Origin: Silene conica
Lineage: Eukaryota; Streptophyta; Magnoliopsida; Caryophyllales; Caryophyllaceae
Reading direction: 5' to 3'
Assembly: GCA_029255685.2 (NCBI GenBank)
Contig: CM055311.2
Span: forward strand, 3,210,269 to 3,274,268
DNA: 64,000 nucleotides
In this document: positions 11,705 through 23,476 of the stretch, piece by piece
Position numbering within the stretch: position 1 is the stretch's first letter
Layout: the number at the start of each line of letters is the position of its first letter
Position numbers and translations under genes: made by a program
The notes under the pieces: model-generated
Told to the model about the DNA's origin: nothing
Databases searched by the model: none
The model's input: the letters and a program-made list of their open reading frames with translations, nothing else

Positions 11705-11922
11705 TGAAAAACTAGAAATGGATTACTGTGTTAGTTTTATTGATAATGAACAATATCATACAACCTAGCTTATATAGATACAATGCATAACTCTCTATCA
11801 TAACTTTCCCCTATTAATTAGTGAACTAATCAATACATTGAACATGAAAACAGCCAAAAAAGAATATATACGGTCGCTACATTTGCTCAGGATATTTACT
11901 CGGGATTCATCGTATTTCAATA
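11705..11922 (-). repeat. Copia 3' LTR, 218 bp
   Basis: The minus-strand end TTTTCA is at 11705. The segment matches the 5' LTR parts at 21362-21520, 23298-23456 and 24843-24896. The polypurine tract AAGGGGGAGTA (minus) adjoins it at 11922-11932. Unlike the 5' copies, this LTR has no long TA tract. Confidence 0.8.
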
Positions 11923-11929
11923 CTCCCCC

Positions 11930-12513
11930 TTAAGTTGGAGCACGAGGCATTCCGAGACCCAACTTGAAAAGCAAATGATCGAAGGCCTCACCTCTTAGCG
12001 CCTTCGTGAACAAATCTACAGTATGTTCTTTGCTGGAAACATGTCGTGCATCAATTTCGTTGGACACCAAATGTTGTCGTACAAAATGACAATCTACTTC
12101 AATGTGTTTTGTACAATGAAACACGACCTTCTTTGATATATGTAATTCATCTTGATTGTCACAAAATATGACCATAGGGTTGGTGTGAAAAATTCCCAAA
12201 GAGCCAAGAAACGATTTAACCCATAACAATTCACTAGTGACTGCACCCATGGCCTTATACTCCGCTTCAGCCGTTGATTTGACCACCGTGACCTGTTTCT
12301 TAGCGTGCCATGAAATTGGTGATCCCCAAGCGACACAAAATAACCACTTAAAGACTGTCTCGTCATAGGACAAGCAACATGATCCAAATCACAATACCCT
12401 TTAAGTTGATAATCAAAATTAGCCTTCAATGTAATGCCCTTACTCGGATTTCTCTTGACATAACGTAACACTCTTAATGCGGCATCCCAATGCTCCGTCT
12501 TCGGCCCATTCAC
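11930..12513 (-). pseudogene. Copia RNase H region
   Basis: Two overlapping minus frames (11930-12373 and 12094-12513) together cover copia RNase H: a GYCDLDHVACP-like start, KSTAEAEYKAMG, CDNQ and the tail KHIEVDCHFVRQHL. A frameshift near 12350 separates them. The upstream end is cut by the solo LTR at 12514. Confidence 0.85.
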
Positions 12514-15491
12514 TGTAACACCCCATTTATTCAAGAGCCTTTAGCAAGACATTCTCGAATAAATAGAGTTGTTACCATCTCGGAATGACCGAGGTAGTGA
12601 ATAACAAAGTATACAAACCAAAGTACTTTATATAAAACTGATTAATTTTAAACTTTTATTATTACAACTTATTTAACTCAACACGAAGTACCAAATTACA
12701 AAACTGCTACAACGGAAACGTTAAGTTACAAAGCTACATCATGATAGTCTGACTAAGTGGGCTAATCAACTAGGTAGGCAAGTCAACATCCTCATGTTTC
12801 CCCATGAGCTCCCAAAACAGCTAACTCGAGACCTGTCAAAATCTACTCCCCATTCCGGATCATCGTAGGTGTACACGAATACACTTTCAACCTCGCGGTT
12901 GAGTAGGATAACACAATAATAAATAATGCAACAATTATGATATGCAAATGCCATGATATGCTCGAGCTCAATCCCAAACTACATCTCAAACCCGAAACAC
13001 CAATCATAACCCGAAACACCAAGCCATACCGAACCTCCCGGCAGACTATAATCGGTCGTCACCGAACACCAGCTCAATAGCTAATAAGACACCAGGCCTG
13101 GTCTGCAGAACCACCCTGGGCTTTATATCAGAACAACATCTGATTCACATCTTTCTCAGTAACCAATGCATATGTCGTGCTCATGAATGCAACAATACTA
13201 TTAATCAATCATGCTATTAAATAATGAAATGCCCATGCCAATAACAATAATCATTACTCAATCCAACCAATATCATCACATCACATGTAAAATGTCAACC
13301 AAGATAATCATATTAAACCGAGATTGAGTAGGTATATCCTACCTGGATAGCAATATAATCCAAATAGTACTCCGAGCACGTAAAGACATATATCCTCCAC
13401 AATACCGTCACCTTGAACAATTAACAAATAGCAATTACCAACCATTCAATTACTATCGATAAATAATTACGTTTAATAATTACGATTAAAGCCGTCAAGC
13501 TACTAACAAATGACCAAATTCAAATACAATACATATAGTCCGCTCATTGTATGACTACAGCTATTAAATACCGTCATGCTCATTAAACCGTCCTACTTGT
13601 CTCATACATAGACAAATTATTAATTCGCTACTTGGTTAAGGATAATTATAAAGTCCGTCTTATGCATGATTATACGAAAATATATAAATGTTAACAAATC
13701 AATCTACGCATAACCGTGATTAATTAAAATAACACAATTACTTATCAACAAACACTAACTAATTAACATAACTTATTAATCTAATTACATATTAATCTAA
13801 TTAATCCGACTAAAAACTCGCTTATAACATATAAACAACACTAACTCGCTTATAACATATAAAAAACTCGCTAATTAATCTAATTAAATAATAAAATCTA
13901 CTACTCCACTAATTTTTACTTAAAGCACGTAGTACTCCTACCCACTACTACTCAACTAAAAGCTACGTAAGTACGTAGTACTCCTACCCCACTACAACAT
14001 GCAGACACACGAAGTTCCAAACTCGTAAACAGCCCCGTTATCACAACCCCGAGTACACTACCTTTCCGACATTACTTTCGCCATCCAGCCTGCTCACTAC
14101 TACCATGGAGGGTTCTAAGCCCTAGCCTGCACCACCACCCACGACTCTCCCATACGTTCCACCACTTGTAGCCGCTCATGCCACCACAAGAACCGCCTCA
14201 AAACGACTCCTCTAAGCTTTTATCCGAAAACCCGCAACGAACTATTTATCCAATTCCGGCCACCACCCGCACCTTTGGCCACCACAGACCCCACCATCAT
14301 CTCCCCCTCTCTCCTACGATCACAACCCTACCTTACAACCTCCCCAAACTCCCTCGATAAACACTACTATCACACCCCCTGTTTCCCTCCGGCAGCGACC
14401 GCACAAACCACCAACAACCACCACCCAAGACACCTACCCAGAACCGGCAGTCCCCGACAAACATTCCTCATCAACCCCAGCCCCCATCGTGGTTCCCACC
14501 ACGAGAAACACTCCTCTCACCCTCACGCAATCCTCTCGTTAAACTCCCTGCCACCACCACCGTGGTGTTTCCCGGACCTGCTACACTACCCCATGACCCT
14601 CCTTGTTATCCCTATCCATGGTTTGGGTCATGTCTCAGTCTCATGGGTCAGATATAAGGGGTTACACAAGTATATAAATAAGACCGTCACAAATAATACA
14701 ACGATAAACAAACGCTTACCATGGTGGCCACGGTGGTTGACGATGCTGATAATGATGGCCTCTCTCTCTCTCTCTCTCCCTCTCTCGTTCTTCTCCATCC
14801 CATGGTGGCCGCTGAAGTGAAATAGGGTTTTTTTTTTTTTTTTTAGGATGTTGAGTTGTATTGGGAAGATACGGGTATATGGGTTATGGTTGGGTTAACG
14901 TGTAGTATGGGTCAACCGTGCGAGCCCATTACTCATCCCGAGACATTCTACAACTCTATCTCGTTCTCAACTCGTTAACTTAAAATTATCGAGTACATTT
15001 AAGTTAATTATATTTGTCCAATTATTCATAAAAGCACGGATATTACTAATAATTTAATATTAGTAAATACTAATTAGATTAATTAGAAAATATAAAATTA
15101 TTGGTACGATAGTATTTCGGTCTATATAATATGAATTATAGAAATATTAAAATACTAGCAATTACATAAGAATATATAAAAATATAGGATTTAAATACCA
15201 TTTCGACTTAAATAAAAATTGAAGTTAAATATAGATGAGAAATCGATATAAAATAGGAAATATATTTAATTATAATTATTTTATTAAAATTAAAGAAATA
15301 CAAATGAAATTCTATTTTATGAAATAAACGTGAAATATAAATGGTGATTATGAAATACGAAATAATCGTATAAATACGATTTATAAAACAATAACAGTTT
15401 ACGTAAAATACTTAATAAACATTCCGTTTGAAATACATGAATAAACATGGTTTGACTGTCGTTGACCAAGGCTAACATACGGGGTATTACA
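12514..15491 (-). mobile_element. Solo LTR, family X (TGTAATACCCC), 2,978 bp
   Basis: Ends are TGTAACACCCC (12514) and GGGGTATTACA (15491), flanked by perfect 5-bp duplications TTCAC (12509-12513, 15492-15496), splitting the copia RT/RNase H. It matches 52930-56145 in opposite orientation at both ends. TG...CA ends, 5-bp duplications, length and lack of coding sequence suit a solo long LTR such as those of Tekay/Del chromoviruses; that assignment is inference. Pro/Ser-rich ORFs near 14178-14820 and a CT tract (14761-14787) look non-coding. Confidence 0.85.
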
Positions 15492-15496
15492 TTCAC

Positions 15497-16510
15497 AAAT
15501 TGAGATAAAATATGTACGGAATAAACAAGATCCGGTCTAGTAATTGTCAAATACACCAAACGACTAACCAACCTTCTATACTTCATATATCCTTCAAAAT
15601 CGGACCCTTTGCAAGAGCCAAATTATGACGAGTCGGAATAGGTTTGTAAGCTGGTTCGCCCCTGCCATACCACTATCTTCGATGATATTAATGGAATACT
15701 TTCTTTGGTTAAGGAATAAAATGTGTGGTCCATGAGCAACCTCAATGCCAAGGAAATACTTAAGTTTTCCCAAGTTCTTAATGCCAAATTGCCAATCCAA
15801 AAACTTCTTAAAATTATCACAAGCCAACCGATTATTACTAACCACGGTCATGTTGTCAACATATACTAAGGCTCCAATAAAAATTCCATCTCGATTTAAC
15901 GTAAACAATGAATAGTCCGCCATGGATTCAATGAAACCATAATTTTTCATCGACACGGTAAGTTTAGCAAACCAATTGCGGGAAGCCTGTTTTATACCAT
16001 AAATAGACTTGATTAATTTGCAAAATTTCGTACCTTTTTCTCTTTCAAAACATTGCGGAATTCGCATATAAACATCCTCCTCAAGATCACCATGAAAAAA
16101 AGCATTATTGACATCTAATTGCTCAATAATCCATCCCTTCTTCACGGCTACTGCAAGCATGCATCGTACACTCATCATTTTGGCAACGGGTGCATAGGTT
16201 TCATGAAAATCAATGCCTTCCACAGTTCCACTTGAGTAAACCCTTGAGCTACAAGTCTTGACTTATATCTTTCAATCTCTCCATTAGCATGATATTTGAT
16301 TTTCTAGACCCACTTGCATCCAATAGCCCTTTTTCCTTTCGGCAAATCCTCAATTTTCCAAGTCCCATTCGCCTCTAAAGCATCAATCTCCTTACGCATC
16401 GCTTCACGCCATCTCCAATCCTTAGCAGCCTCACGGTATGAATTAGGCTCGGTATGCTCATCAATCATAGCAAGAAAACATTTATGGGACTCGGAAAAAC
16501 AATCATTAGA
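15497..16510 (-). pseudogene. Copia reverse transcriptase region
   Basis: The minus strand encodes WRWREAMRKEIDALEANGTW, then FHETYAPVAKMMSVR, QLDVNNAFFHGDL and LTITRPDLVYSVHILSQF. The catalytic YVDD box reads YVDN, removing one metal-binding Asp. Frames change near 15590 and 16260. The N-terminal end is cut by the solo LTR at 16516 and the C-terminal end by the one ending at 15491. Confidence 0.87.
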
Positions 16511-16515
16511 AATGT

Positions 16516-18062
16516 TGATGCCCGTCGTTGAGGGTACCAAAGATAAAATTTATAATTCCTAAACTTTAACTATAGATAGCAAAAGTCAGGGTCGAACCAC
16601 AGAGAGATGGGGAATGTTTATTGTTTGATGTCAATGTTTTAGGGTAACAAAAGTGGGGGTTTGGTTGATTGTTACTAAGTCTAGAAACAAATATATAAAA
16701 ATAAAACAAGTAAATAAAGATGAAAATAAAACTATAGTAAAAGAGATGTTAGGATGTTTGGGTAATAAATAGCTAAGATAATATAAATCCTAAGTCAACA
16801 TGTAATGCAGTCGCGTAAGGGGTGTAACATATCCTTTAGGTATATGCTACCTAATAGCTCCCTTCAGCCTATGCTATTAGTTCCTAGGTCTCACAATTAT
16901 TGGGTGTCAACAATAAGGGTGATTCCTAAATCCTAGGTCACATACCTTTCAGTCTTAAGTAACCTAGCCATCTTAAAACGTAAACCAATGCCCTTCCCGT
17001 ATCTCTCAATCTTGGGTAGGTCATTACTAACATCCTACAAGTCTCCCTTTGGTCTCATTGTAGGTTATTATAGATTACGAAATAAAGCGAAACATAATTC
17101 ATACGCGAGTCGGTCGACTGACCAGCTACCCCGGTCGGTCGACCTCCTGCCTGCAACACGTCGATTTGAGAATTCATACTATCTACGCATATTTATTCCC
17201 TACATCCTAACATATGAAATTAGCTACTCATGACTATTGAAATAATAATAAAAACACGAGTAAACATGGAAATCAAGATGAACATCAATCTAAACATTCA
17301 ATAATAATAAAGGCTTGGGATTCTAACTTAACCGTATGCAATAATTCTAAACTAACAATAATAAAACAGAAATTAAGAGAGGAATTACCGGAAATAGGAT
17401 TAAGGCATAAAAAAACGAACTTTATTGATTATTGTTGAAAGATTGATGATGAACAATGTATAAAAACTAAAGCAAAAGTATTGTGATGATTTGAGAACTA
17501 AATTAAAAGATTGAACTTGCTACTACAAAACTTGGTAATTAACTTGGTCTAAAACTGAATGATAAAACTTGATATCTAACCCTAATCACGTCATTGGCTT
17601 AAATAGGCGGATAAATTAGAGTTTCCTAATGACTCAAACACTTCAATGGGCTTTCGGAAAGCTTCTGGATCTGCGCAGAGGTCGGTCGACCTATGTTGTA
17701 GGTCGGTCGACATAATGTCGGGCTTCAGTGATTTCTGGACTTTCCATAACAGAGGCCTGGTCGGCCGACCCATGAAGTAGGTCGGGGGACCTGTTTTCCT
17801 GTAGGATTGCCTTGATTTGTTCTCGGTTTGACTTCTTGGCACTTGGTTAATGTTTCAAGTTGACTTTTCTTCGTTTCTTGGTTATGAAAGATCCCGAGGG
17901 CATAAATTTGGTATAAAATCGTCCCTTTTCCGCATAAATCTGGAAAAGTGCATAAAAACACGAAAGTAGACAATTGTTGGGAAATAAAGGCTAAAACATA
18001 GTAAATGAGCGACAAAATACGTGTAAAAATAGATGTAAAACATCATAAATAGACACGCATCA
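16516..18062 (-). mobile_element. Solo LTR, TGATGC...GCATCA family, 1,547 bp
   Basis: The minus strand starts TGATGCGTGTC at 18062 and ends GGGCATCA at 16516. Perfect 5-bp duplications AATGT lie at 16511-16515 and 18063-18067, and the copia reading picks up again on either side. No internal region is present, so this is a solo LTR left by LTR-LTR recombination. It shares a CTCTGTGGTTCGACCC-like motif with the Athila LTR, suggesting a related Ty3 family. It carries its own palindrome pairs. Confidence 0.9.
17109..17790. repeat. GTCGGTCGAC palindrome pairs in the solo LTR
   Basis: Copies start at 17109 and 17134 (25 bp apart), 17681 and 17702 (exactly 21 bp apart), and 17760 and 17781 (exactly 21 bp; variants GTCGGCCGAC and GTCGGGGGAC). 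The motif is unrelated in sequence to the Athila palindrome but similar in size, self-complementarity and, in two pairs, period. Confidence 0.9.
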
Positions 18063-18067
18063 AATGT

Positions 18068-19690
18068 AATTTGTAAAAGGATATCGTGTACCTGATGTCG
18101 AAGACTTCGACTGACCCCGACAATCATCTTTATTGGGGGTGATTACTGTCATCGATTTGAAATAATAGTCCTTTTTCCAAGCAGACTCAAATTTGTGTTG
18201 AGCCCTACATCCCATTTCGGCCTCTGGTTGGACTGTGAGAGGCGTGCTGCTGTCATGTAAATGGTCACTTGTATGCTCAATTTCGTGTGTCCCTGTCGAC
18301 GTACCATTGTCGATCTCCGTAACCACTATCGCATCATCATTATCGACCCATGTTTTTGTATCAATACTCCTCATGTTTACCCAAGTCTCCTCTGTTTTGT
18401 CATCATTGGGAGTGGAAAAGAGATATTCGTTCTCATAAAATTTAACATCACGGGATATAAAAACTCGTCTCTCCTTAATATCATAAACCTTCCATCCTTT
18501 TTTGCTATGTGGATACCTAACAAAGACACTTAGTTTTCCTCGTTCATCAAACTGTCACGATTTTATTATTATTATGCACATAGCATAAGCAACCAAACAC
18601 CTTGATATTCTCATAATTCGGCTACTTAGCATACAAAATTTCAAAAGGTGTTTTCCCGTTTATCAAAGGTGTGGGTGTGCGATTTATCAAATGAGAAGTT
18701 GTTAACACACATTCACCCCAAAATTGTAAAGGTAAATTACTTTTAAAACGCAAAGCTTGAGCTTTTTCTAATATGTAACGGTGTTTTCTTTCGACGCGGC
18801 CATTTTGTTGAGGCGTACTATTATTGCTATTTTGAAATATAATCCCATTTTCTTCATAATATTCTCGCATCGGTCTAGACAACAATTCCGTTCCATTGCC
18901 ACTTTGTATTATTTTGACACAAATCTCAAACTGGGTTTTTACCATTTAATAAAAAAAAATTATATAGTCTCCTGCTTCACTCTTTTCTTTCATAAGATAT
19001 ACCCAAACTCCCGGACTACGGTCATCCACAATAGTAAAAAAGTAGTGAGCTCATGTCAAACTAGCAACCTTGTAGGGTCTCCATATATCACAGTGTGTTA
19101 AACCGAAAAGAAAATCACATCGTTTATTATTCAATTTGAAAGGAGTACATGATTATTTCGCCCTTCAACAAGAATCGCAAACAGTGTCCGATGCCCAATG
19201 TAAATCGCTACCAATTAAAGCTGAAAATTGAGGAAAAATACTTTTAGACAGATGCCCAAGTCTCTTATGCCATAAACGAGCTTCCTTCGTAACCTTTACT
19301 GGAGCCACAATTTCGTCCTTCTTCAGCTGAAATTAATAAACCCCATGTCGATGCTCACCGCGTCCAATCGTCGTCTTCGTATTCAGGTCCTGTACCTCAC
19401 AAAAATCTGAGTGAAAAACCACAATGCAATTATTTTCACTAATTAATTGCTTAATGGAAATTAAATCGCAAGTGAGGCTAGGAACAAATAAAACATCTCT
19501 CAATATAAAATTTTCACTCAAATGGACTTCTCCGTGTATCCTTGCCTCGACTTGTCTGCCATCCGGTAAGCTAATTGTTGAACAATTGTTTTCGACCCAA
19601 GTATTTACCAATAATTCTTGCTTTCCTGTCATGTGGTCGAGAACACCCACTATCAATCAACCATTCAACATCTATGGTTAATTTCATACC
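18068..19690 (-). pseudogene. Copia protease and integrase region
   Basis: Minus-strand fragments show the protease motif WLIDSGCS near 19650-19675 and then, in another frame, the rest of the protease (19333-19656, LDHMTGKQELL). A pre-integrase segment with LWHKRLGHL follows near 19260, then integrase (18622-18945) with TPQQNGRVERKHR and FWGECVLTTSHLINRTP. The expected SDNGTEF reads SGNGTEL, so the second catalytic Asp is lost. Several stops occur between 18950 and 19330. The IN-RT hinge continues to 18068, where the solo LTR interrupts it. Confidence 0.85.
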
Positions 19691-20673
19691 TTTCAAGTTG
19701 TCACTACATACCATCAGGACTCATTTTTAGCAAAATCCTCAATCTTTCAATTTTCTCATTCGTGAAAGCAAAATTCTGTTGTGCGACGTCCGTGTCTTTT
19801 GCACCTGATGACCCTACTGCATTCGCTTGATGTTGCTCCTGATTACGGCTCATTCCCCTGTCGCCGCCACCACGAAAATTGTTGCCTCTCCTTTCTCGGC
19901 CTCTGTTGCGTGACTGAACTGCATCAAATTCATGCTTAGAGTAACAATTATCCTTTGTATGGTAGAATTTATCACAATATGTGCATTGCGGTTGCGCATC
20001 AGTTTCATCATTCTCCTTTTTTTGATTCCATCCTCTTCCATAGCCCCCACTGTTTCTAATCGCCATTGCCGCTTCAATTTTGTCGTCCCTGACTTTGGTC
20101 ATAGACGCATGCCTCACTCTTCACGGAGTACTATGGCATATGCGCGGTTTAGAGTAACAATGAGTTCTTCCATCAACAATTTGGTTCTCACATTCCCATA
20201 CATTTCGAATCCAATCCCATAGGGAATAATTGGTGGACCTTCTCTTCTTCTCGTTTTTTGGCTATCGAAGCAGCGGCCCCGCAAGTGCAGCTCTTAATTT
20301 TGCTATAATTCCCTAATTCATCCCATATGGATTTTAATCGAGAATAATACTCCACCGCTGTATCGCTGCCTTGCTTGCATTCATTAAATTCGCCTTTCAA
20401 TTGATGAACACTTGGTGGATTTCCAGCAGAGTATCGAGCACGTAATTCTTCCCATATCTCCGGTACTGAATGCGAAAAAGTGATGCTCGGGTATAGTTTT
20501 TCGTCAATCACGTTGCGCAACCATGCTTTTACCATTGCGTTACATTGTCTCCAAGCAACGGTTTCGATGGTCTCCTTGTCTTCATCGTATTCTGGTTTCT
20601 CGACCTTCCATTCGAGAAATGCTAATTTATTCTTAGTGTCTAAGCCATTCTTGATGCGGTTGACAACACTCAA
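19691..20673 (-). pseudogene. Copia gag with zinc knuckle
   Basis: The N-terminal half (20188-20673) has EIWEELRARYSAG, VHQLKGEF, EYYSRLKSIWDELGNY and CTCGAAASIAKKREEEKV, typical of plant copia gag. After a frame change near 20190, the second half (19704-20117) has an arginine/glycine-rich tail and a CCHC zinc knuckle, CTYCDKFYHTKDNC. The capsid and nucleocapsid functions are inferred from the family. Confidence 0.85.
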
Positions 20674-21517
20674 GATGCGGTAATGTAGTCAGTAGGTGCT
20701 TACTCTTCGTTGGGTTCAAAGATCCATGGAGTGCGTCCAAGTGCTTTGTTTCTTTATTGTTTAAGTTAATAAAAGGGAGTTAATTCCCTTTAGTTTTCCA
20801 TGTTTATTGCTTAGTTTAATGGTCATGAATAAGCTAGTTTATGACGATTTTTGGTTTTCCTAGTTACTCGAAAACAATCGGTCACCTAGGCTATTTATAG
20901 TCCTTAGTTAGTTTGTATTTGACATTGAAAAATAAAAAAAGAAACCGTTGCTTGCTAGCACAAAAAGATTCGTTATTATTCGATTGCGTTTTGAATACTA
21001 ACTTGATCGTTCTCAATAGGTCTTGGGATCGTTCATTGTTGTCGAATTGTAGGTCTAATTTTACAACTATCTATCCATTTCTTCAAACAATATACTCTAA
21101 CTTCGTTCGTGTATTTTTATTTCGCTTCCGCATTTTAATTCGTATAAATTCTTAACCGCATCTGCCCACAAATCGTAGTTATTGTTGTTGAAGACGATTT
21201 GTGACGGTGAGATTTAGACTCTTGGAAGGATGGAGATAAAATGGTGAGATGACTGGGATGGTCTTTGGACCATTGTCTTTCACTTTATCACCACTTCGTC
21301 CAGTCATTTTTAGTTTGTCTTTGGAAAAAAATTCTGATCGATGCTTTGGTGTGATACCACGTGAAAAGCTAGAAATGGATTGTCGTGTTAGTTTTATTGA
21401 TAATGAATAATATCCTACAACCTAGCTTAGATAGATACAATGCATAACTCCCTATCATAATTTTCCCCTATTAATTAATGAACTAATCAATACATTGAAT
21501 ATGAAAAAAGAAAAAAA

Positions 21518-21540
<23 letters not shown>
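20633..21540 (-). repeat. Copy 1 of an ~890-bp direct duplication (copia gag start, leader, LTR end)
   Basis: From TTAGTGTCTAAGCC to the TA tract, this matches 22569-23476 with about ten visible substitutions. It contains the gag start, the untranslated leader, the primer site region GTGGTATCAC (minus, about 21351-21360) and the LTR from 21362. Confidence 0.92.

Positions 21541-21559
<19 letters not shown>
21524..21559. repeat. (TA)n microsatellite in copia LTR copy 1
   Basis: About 18 TA units at the place where the LTR sequence is interrupted. Confidence 0.9.
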
Positions 21560-21561
<2 letters not shown>

Positions 21562-21641
21562 TGTTGGATCGGTGCGGAGTTTATTTGGTGTTGGATCGGT
21601 GCGGAGTTTATTTGGCGTTGGATCGGTGCGGAGTATATTAT
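21560..21641. repeat. Three 27-bp tandem repeats
   Basis: GGTGTTGGATCGGTGCGGAG followed by TTTATTT occurs three times in a row between the TA tract and the TRIM. The origin is unknown; I saw no other copy in the window. Confidence 0.8.
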
Positions 21642-22196
21642 TGTAATAACCCGACCCACCACGGTCGTAATGCACCCCCAATAAGATGGGAGGTATGCCT
21701 TTGGGCCCATTATTTGTCCTCACTTAAGCCCAAAAGCACAAGGTCTTGTTACTAAGTGGTGGGTGGTAGCTATTATAAACATATCACAAGCCTCACATTC
21801 TACCGATGTGGGACAACATTCCTCTCATACTCTTGGAGTATTACAAACTCCCCCACTTAAAGAACACAACGTCCTCGTTGTGCCTCAAACTTGACCACAA
21901 CCAGGGCCAGAATCCTCCCCCGCTAGGTGTGTGACCCGGGTACTCCGGACCACAGGCTCACCACACGGTCGCAGGGTCGCTCTGATACCATTTGTAACAA
22001 CCCGACCCACCACGGTCGTAATGCACCCCCAATAAGATGGGAGGTATGCCTTTGGGCCCATTATTTGTCCTCACTTAAGCCCAAAAGCACAAGGCCTTGT
22101 TACTAAATGGTGGGTGGAAGCTATTATAAACATATCACAAGCCTCACATTCTACCGATGTGGGACAACATTCCTCTCATACTCTTGGAGTGTTACA
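21642..22196 (-). mobile_element. Intact TRIM (terminal-repeat retrotransposon in miniature), 555 bp
   Basis: Two 204-bp direct repeats (21642-21845, 21993-22196) with only a few differences and TG...CA ends flank 147 bp. On the minus strand the right LTR is followed by TGGTATCAGAG (21980-21990), complementary to initiator tRNA-Met, and the left LTR is preceded by the polypurine tract AAGTGGGGGAGTT. Target duplications ATTAT lie at 21637-21641 and 22197-22201. There is no coding capacity; mobility would need enzymes from another element. Confidence 0.95.
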
Positions 22197-22201
22197 ATTA
22201 T

Positions 22202-22571
22202 ATTGTTGGTTTATTTATTTTTCCTCTACTCAACCTCGTGGTTGACCCTGTGTATTCGTGATCACCTGTGATGAACCAAATTATTGGGGAGCAGATTGAC
22301 AGGTGGCTGAGACTATGGGAAGCTATGGGAGAGAGAGCTTGGATCCGGACCAGACTAGAGTCTAGTTCACCATAGTCAGTTTATCATGAGTTGTATTTTC
22401 ATTTCATAAGACAGTTTGGATACAGTTGTAGGATCAGGTTTTGGAGTTTAAATTTTAATTAAAGTACTGTTTATCTTTCCTTTGTATCTACTGCCTCGGG
22501 AAACCGGGATGGTAACACCTTTAATTATCTGAGGAGTCCTAGTACAGGCCCTTAGATAAATGGGGGTGTTA
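22202..22571 (+). mobile_element. Truncated copy of LTR family X
   Basis: Matches the last ~350 bp of 52930-56145 (CTACTCAACC, the GTATTCGTG block, GGATGGTAACA, GATAAATGGGGGTGTTA). It lacks the final CA and runs directly into duplicated copia sequence at 22569, sharing TTA with it. Confidence 0.8.
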
Positions 22572-23476
22572 GTGTCTAAGCCATTCTTGATGCGGTTGAC
22601 AACACTCAAGATGCGGTAATGTAGTCAGTAGGTGCTTACTCTTCGTTGGGTTCAAAGATCCATGGAGTGCGTCCAAGTGCTTTGTTTCTTTATTGTTTAA
22701 GTTAATAAAAGGGAGTTAATTCCCTTTAGTTTTCCATGTTTATTGCTTAGTTTAATGGTCATGAATAAGCTAGTTTATGACGATTTTTCGTTTTCCTAGT
22801 TACTCGAAAACAGTCGGTCACCTAGGCTATTTATAGTCCTTAGTTAGTTATTATTTGACATTGAAAAATAAAAAAAGAAACCGTTGCTTGCTAGCACAAA
22901 AAGATTCGTTATTATTCGATTGCGTTTTGAATACTAACTTGATCGTTCTCAATAGGTCTTGGGATCGTTCGTTGTTGTCGAATTGTAGGTCTAATTTTAC
23001 AACTATCTATCCATTTCTTCAAACAATATACTCTAACTTCGTTCGTGTATTTTTATTTCGCTTCCGCATTTTAATTCGTATAAATTCTTAACCGCATCTG
23101 CCCACAAATCGTAGTTATTGTTGTTGAAGACGATTTGTGACGGTGAGATTTGGACTCTTGGAAGGATGGAGATACAATGGTGAGATGACTGGGATGGTCT
23201 TTGGACCATTGTCTTTCACTTTATCACCACTTCGTCCAGTCATTTTTAGTTTGTGTTTGGAAAAAAATTCTGATCGATGCTTTGGTGTGGTACCACGTGA
23301 AAAGCTAGAAATGGATTGTCGTGTTAGTTTTATTGATAATGAATAATATCCTACAACCTAGCTTAGATAGATACAATGCATAACTCCCTATCATAATTTT
23401 CCCCTATTAATTAATGAACTAATCAATACATTGAATATGAAAGAAGAAAAAAAATAATATATATATATATATATAT
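22569..23476 (-). repeat. Copy 2 of the copia leader/LTR duplication
   Basis: A near-identical partner of 20633-21540; from the start to the LTR edge both copies are 730 bp long (20633-21362, 22569-23298). It also ends in a TA tract. The primer-site region reads GTGGTACCAC here. Confidence 0.92.

Noticed and set aside
14178-14820. Pro/Ser/His-rich ORFs
   Set aside because: Low-complexity, no domain, lie inside a solo LTR.
21483-21755. ORFs with Tyr-Ile runs on both strands
   Set aside because: Translation of a TA microsatellite and the 27-bp repeat.
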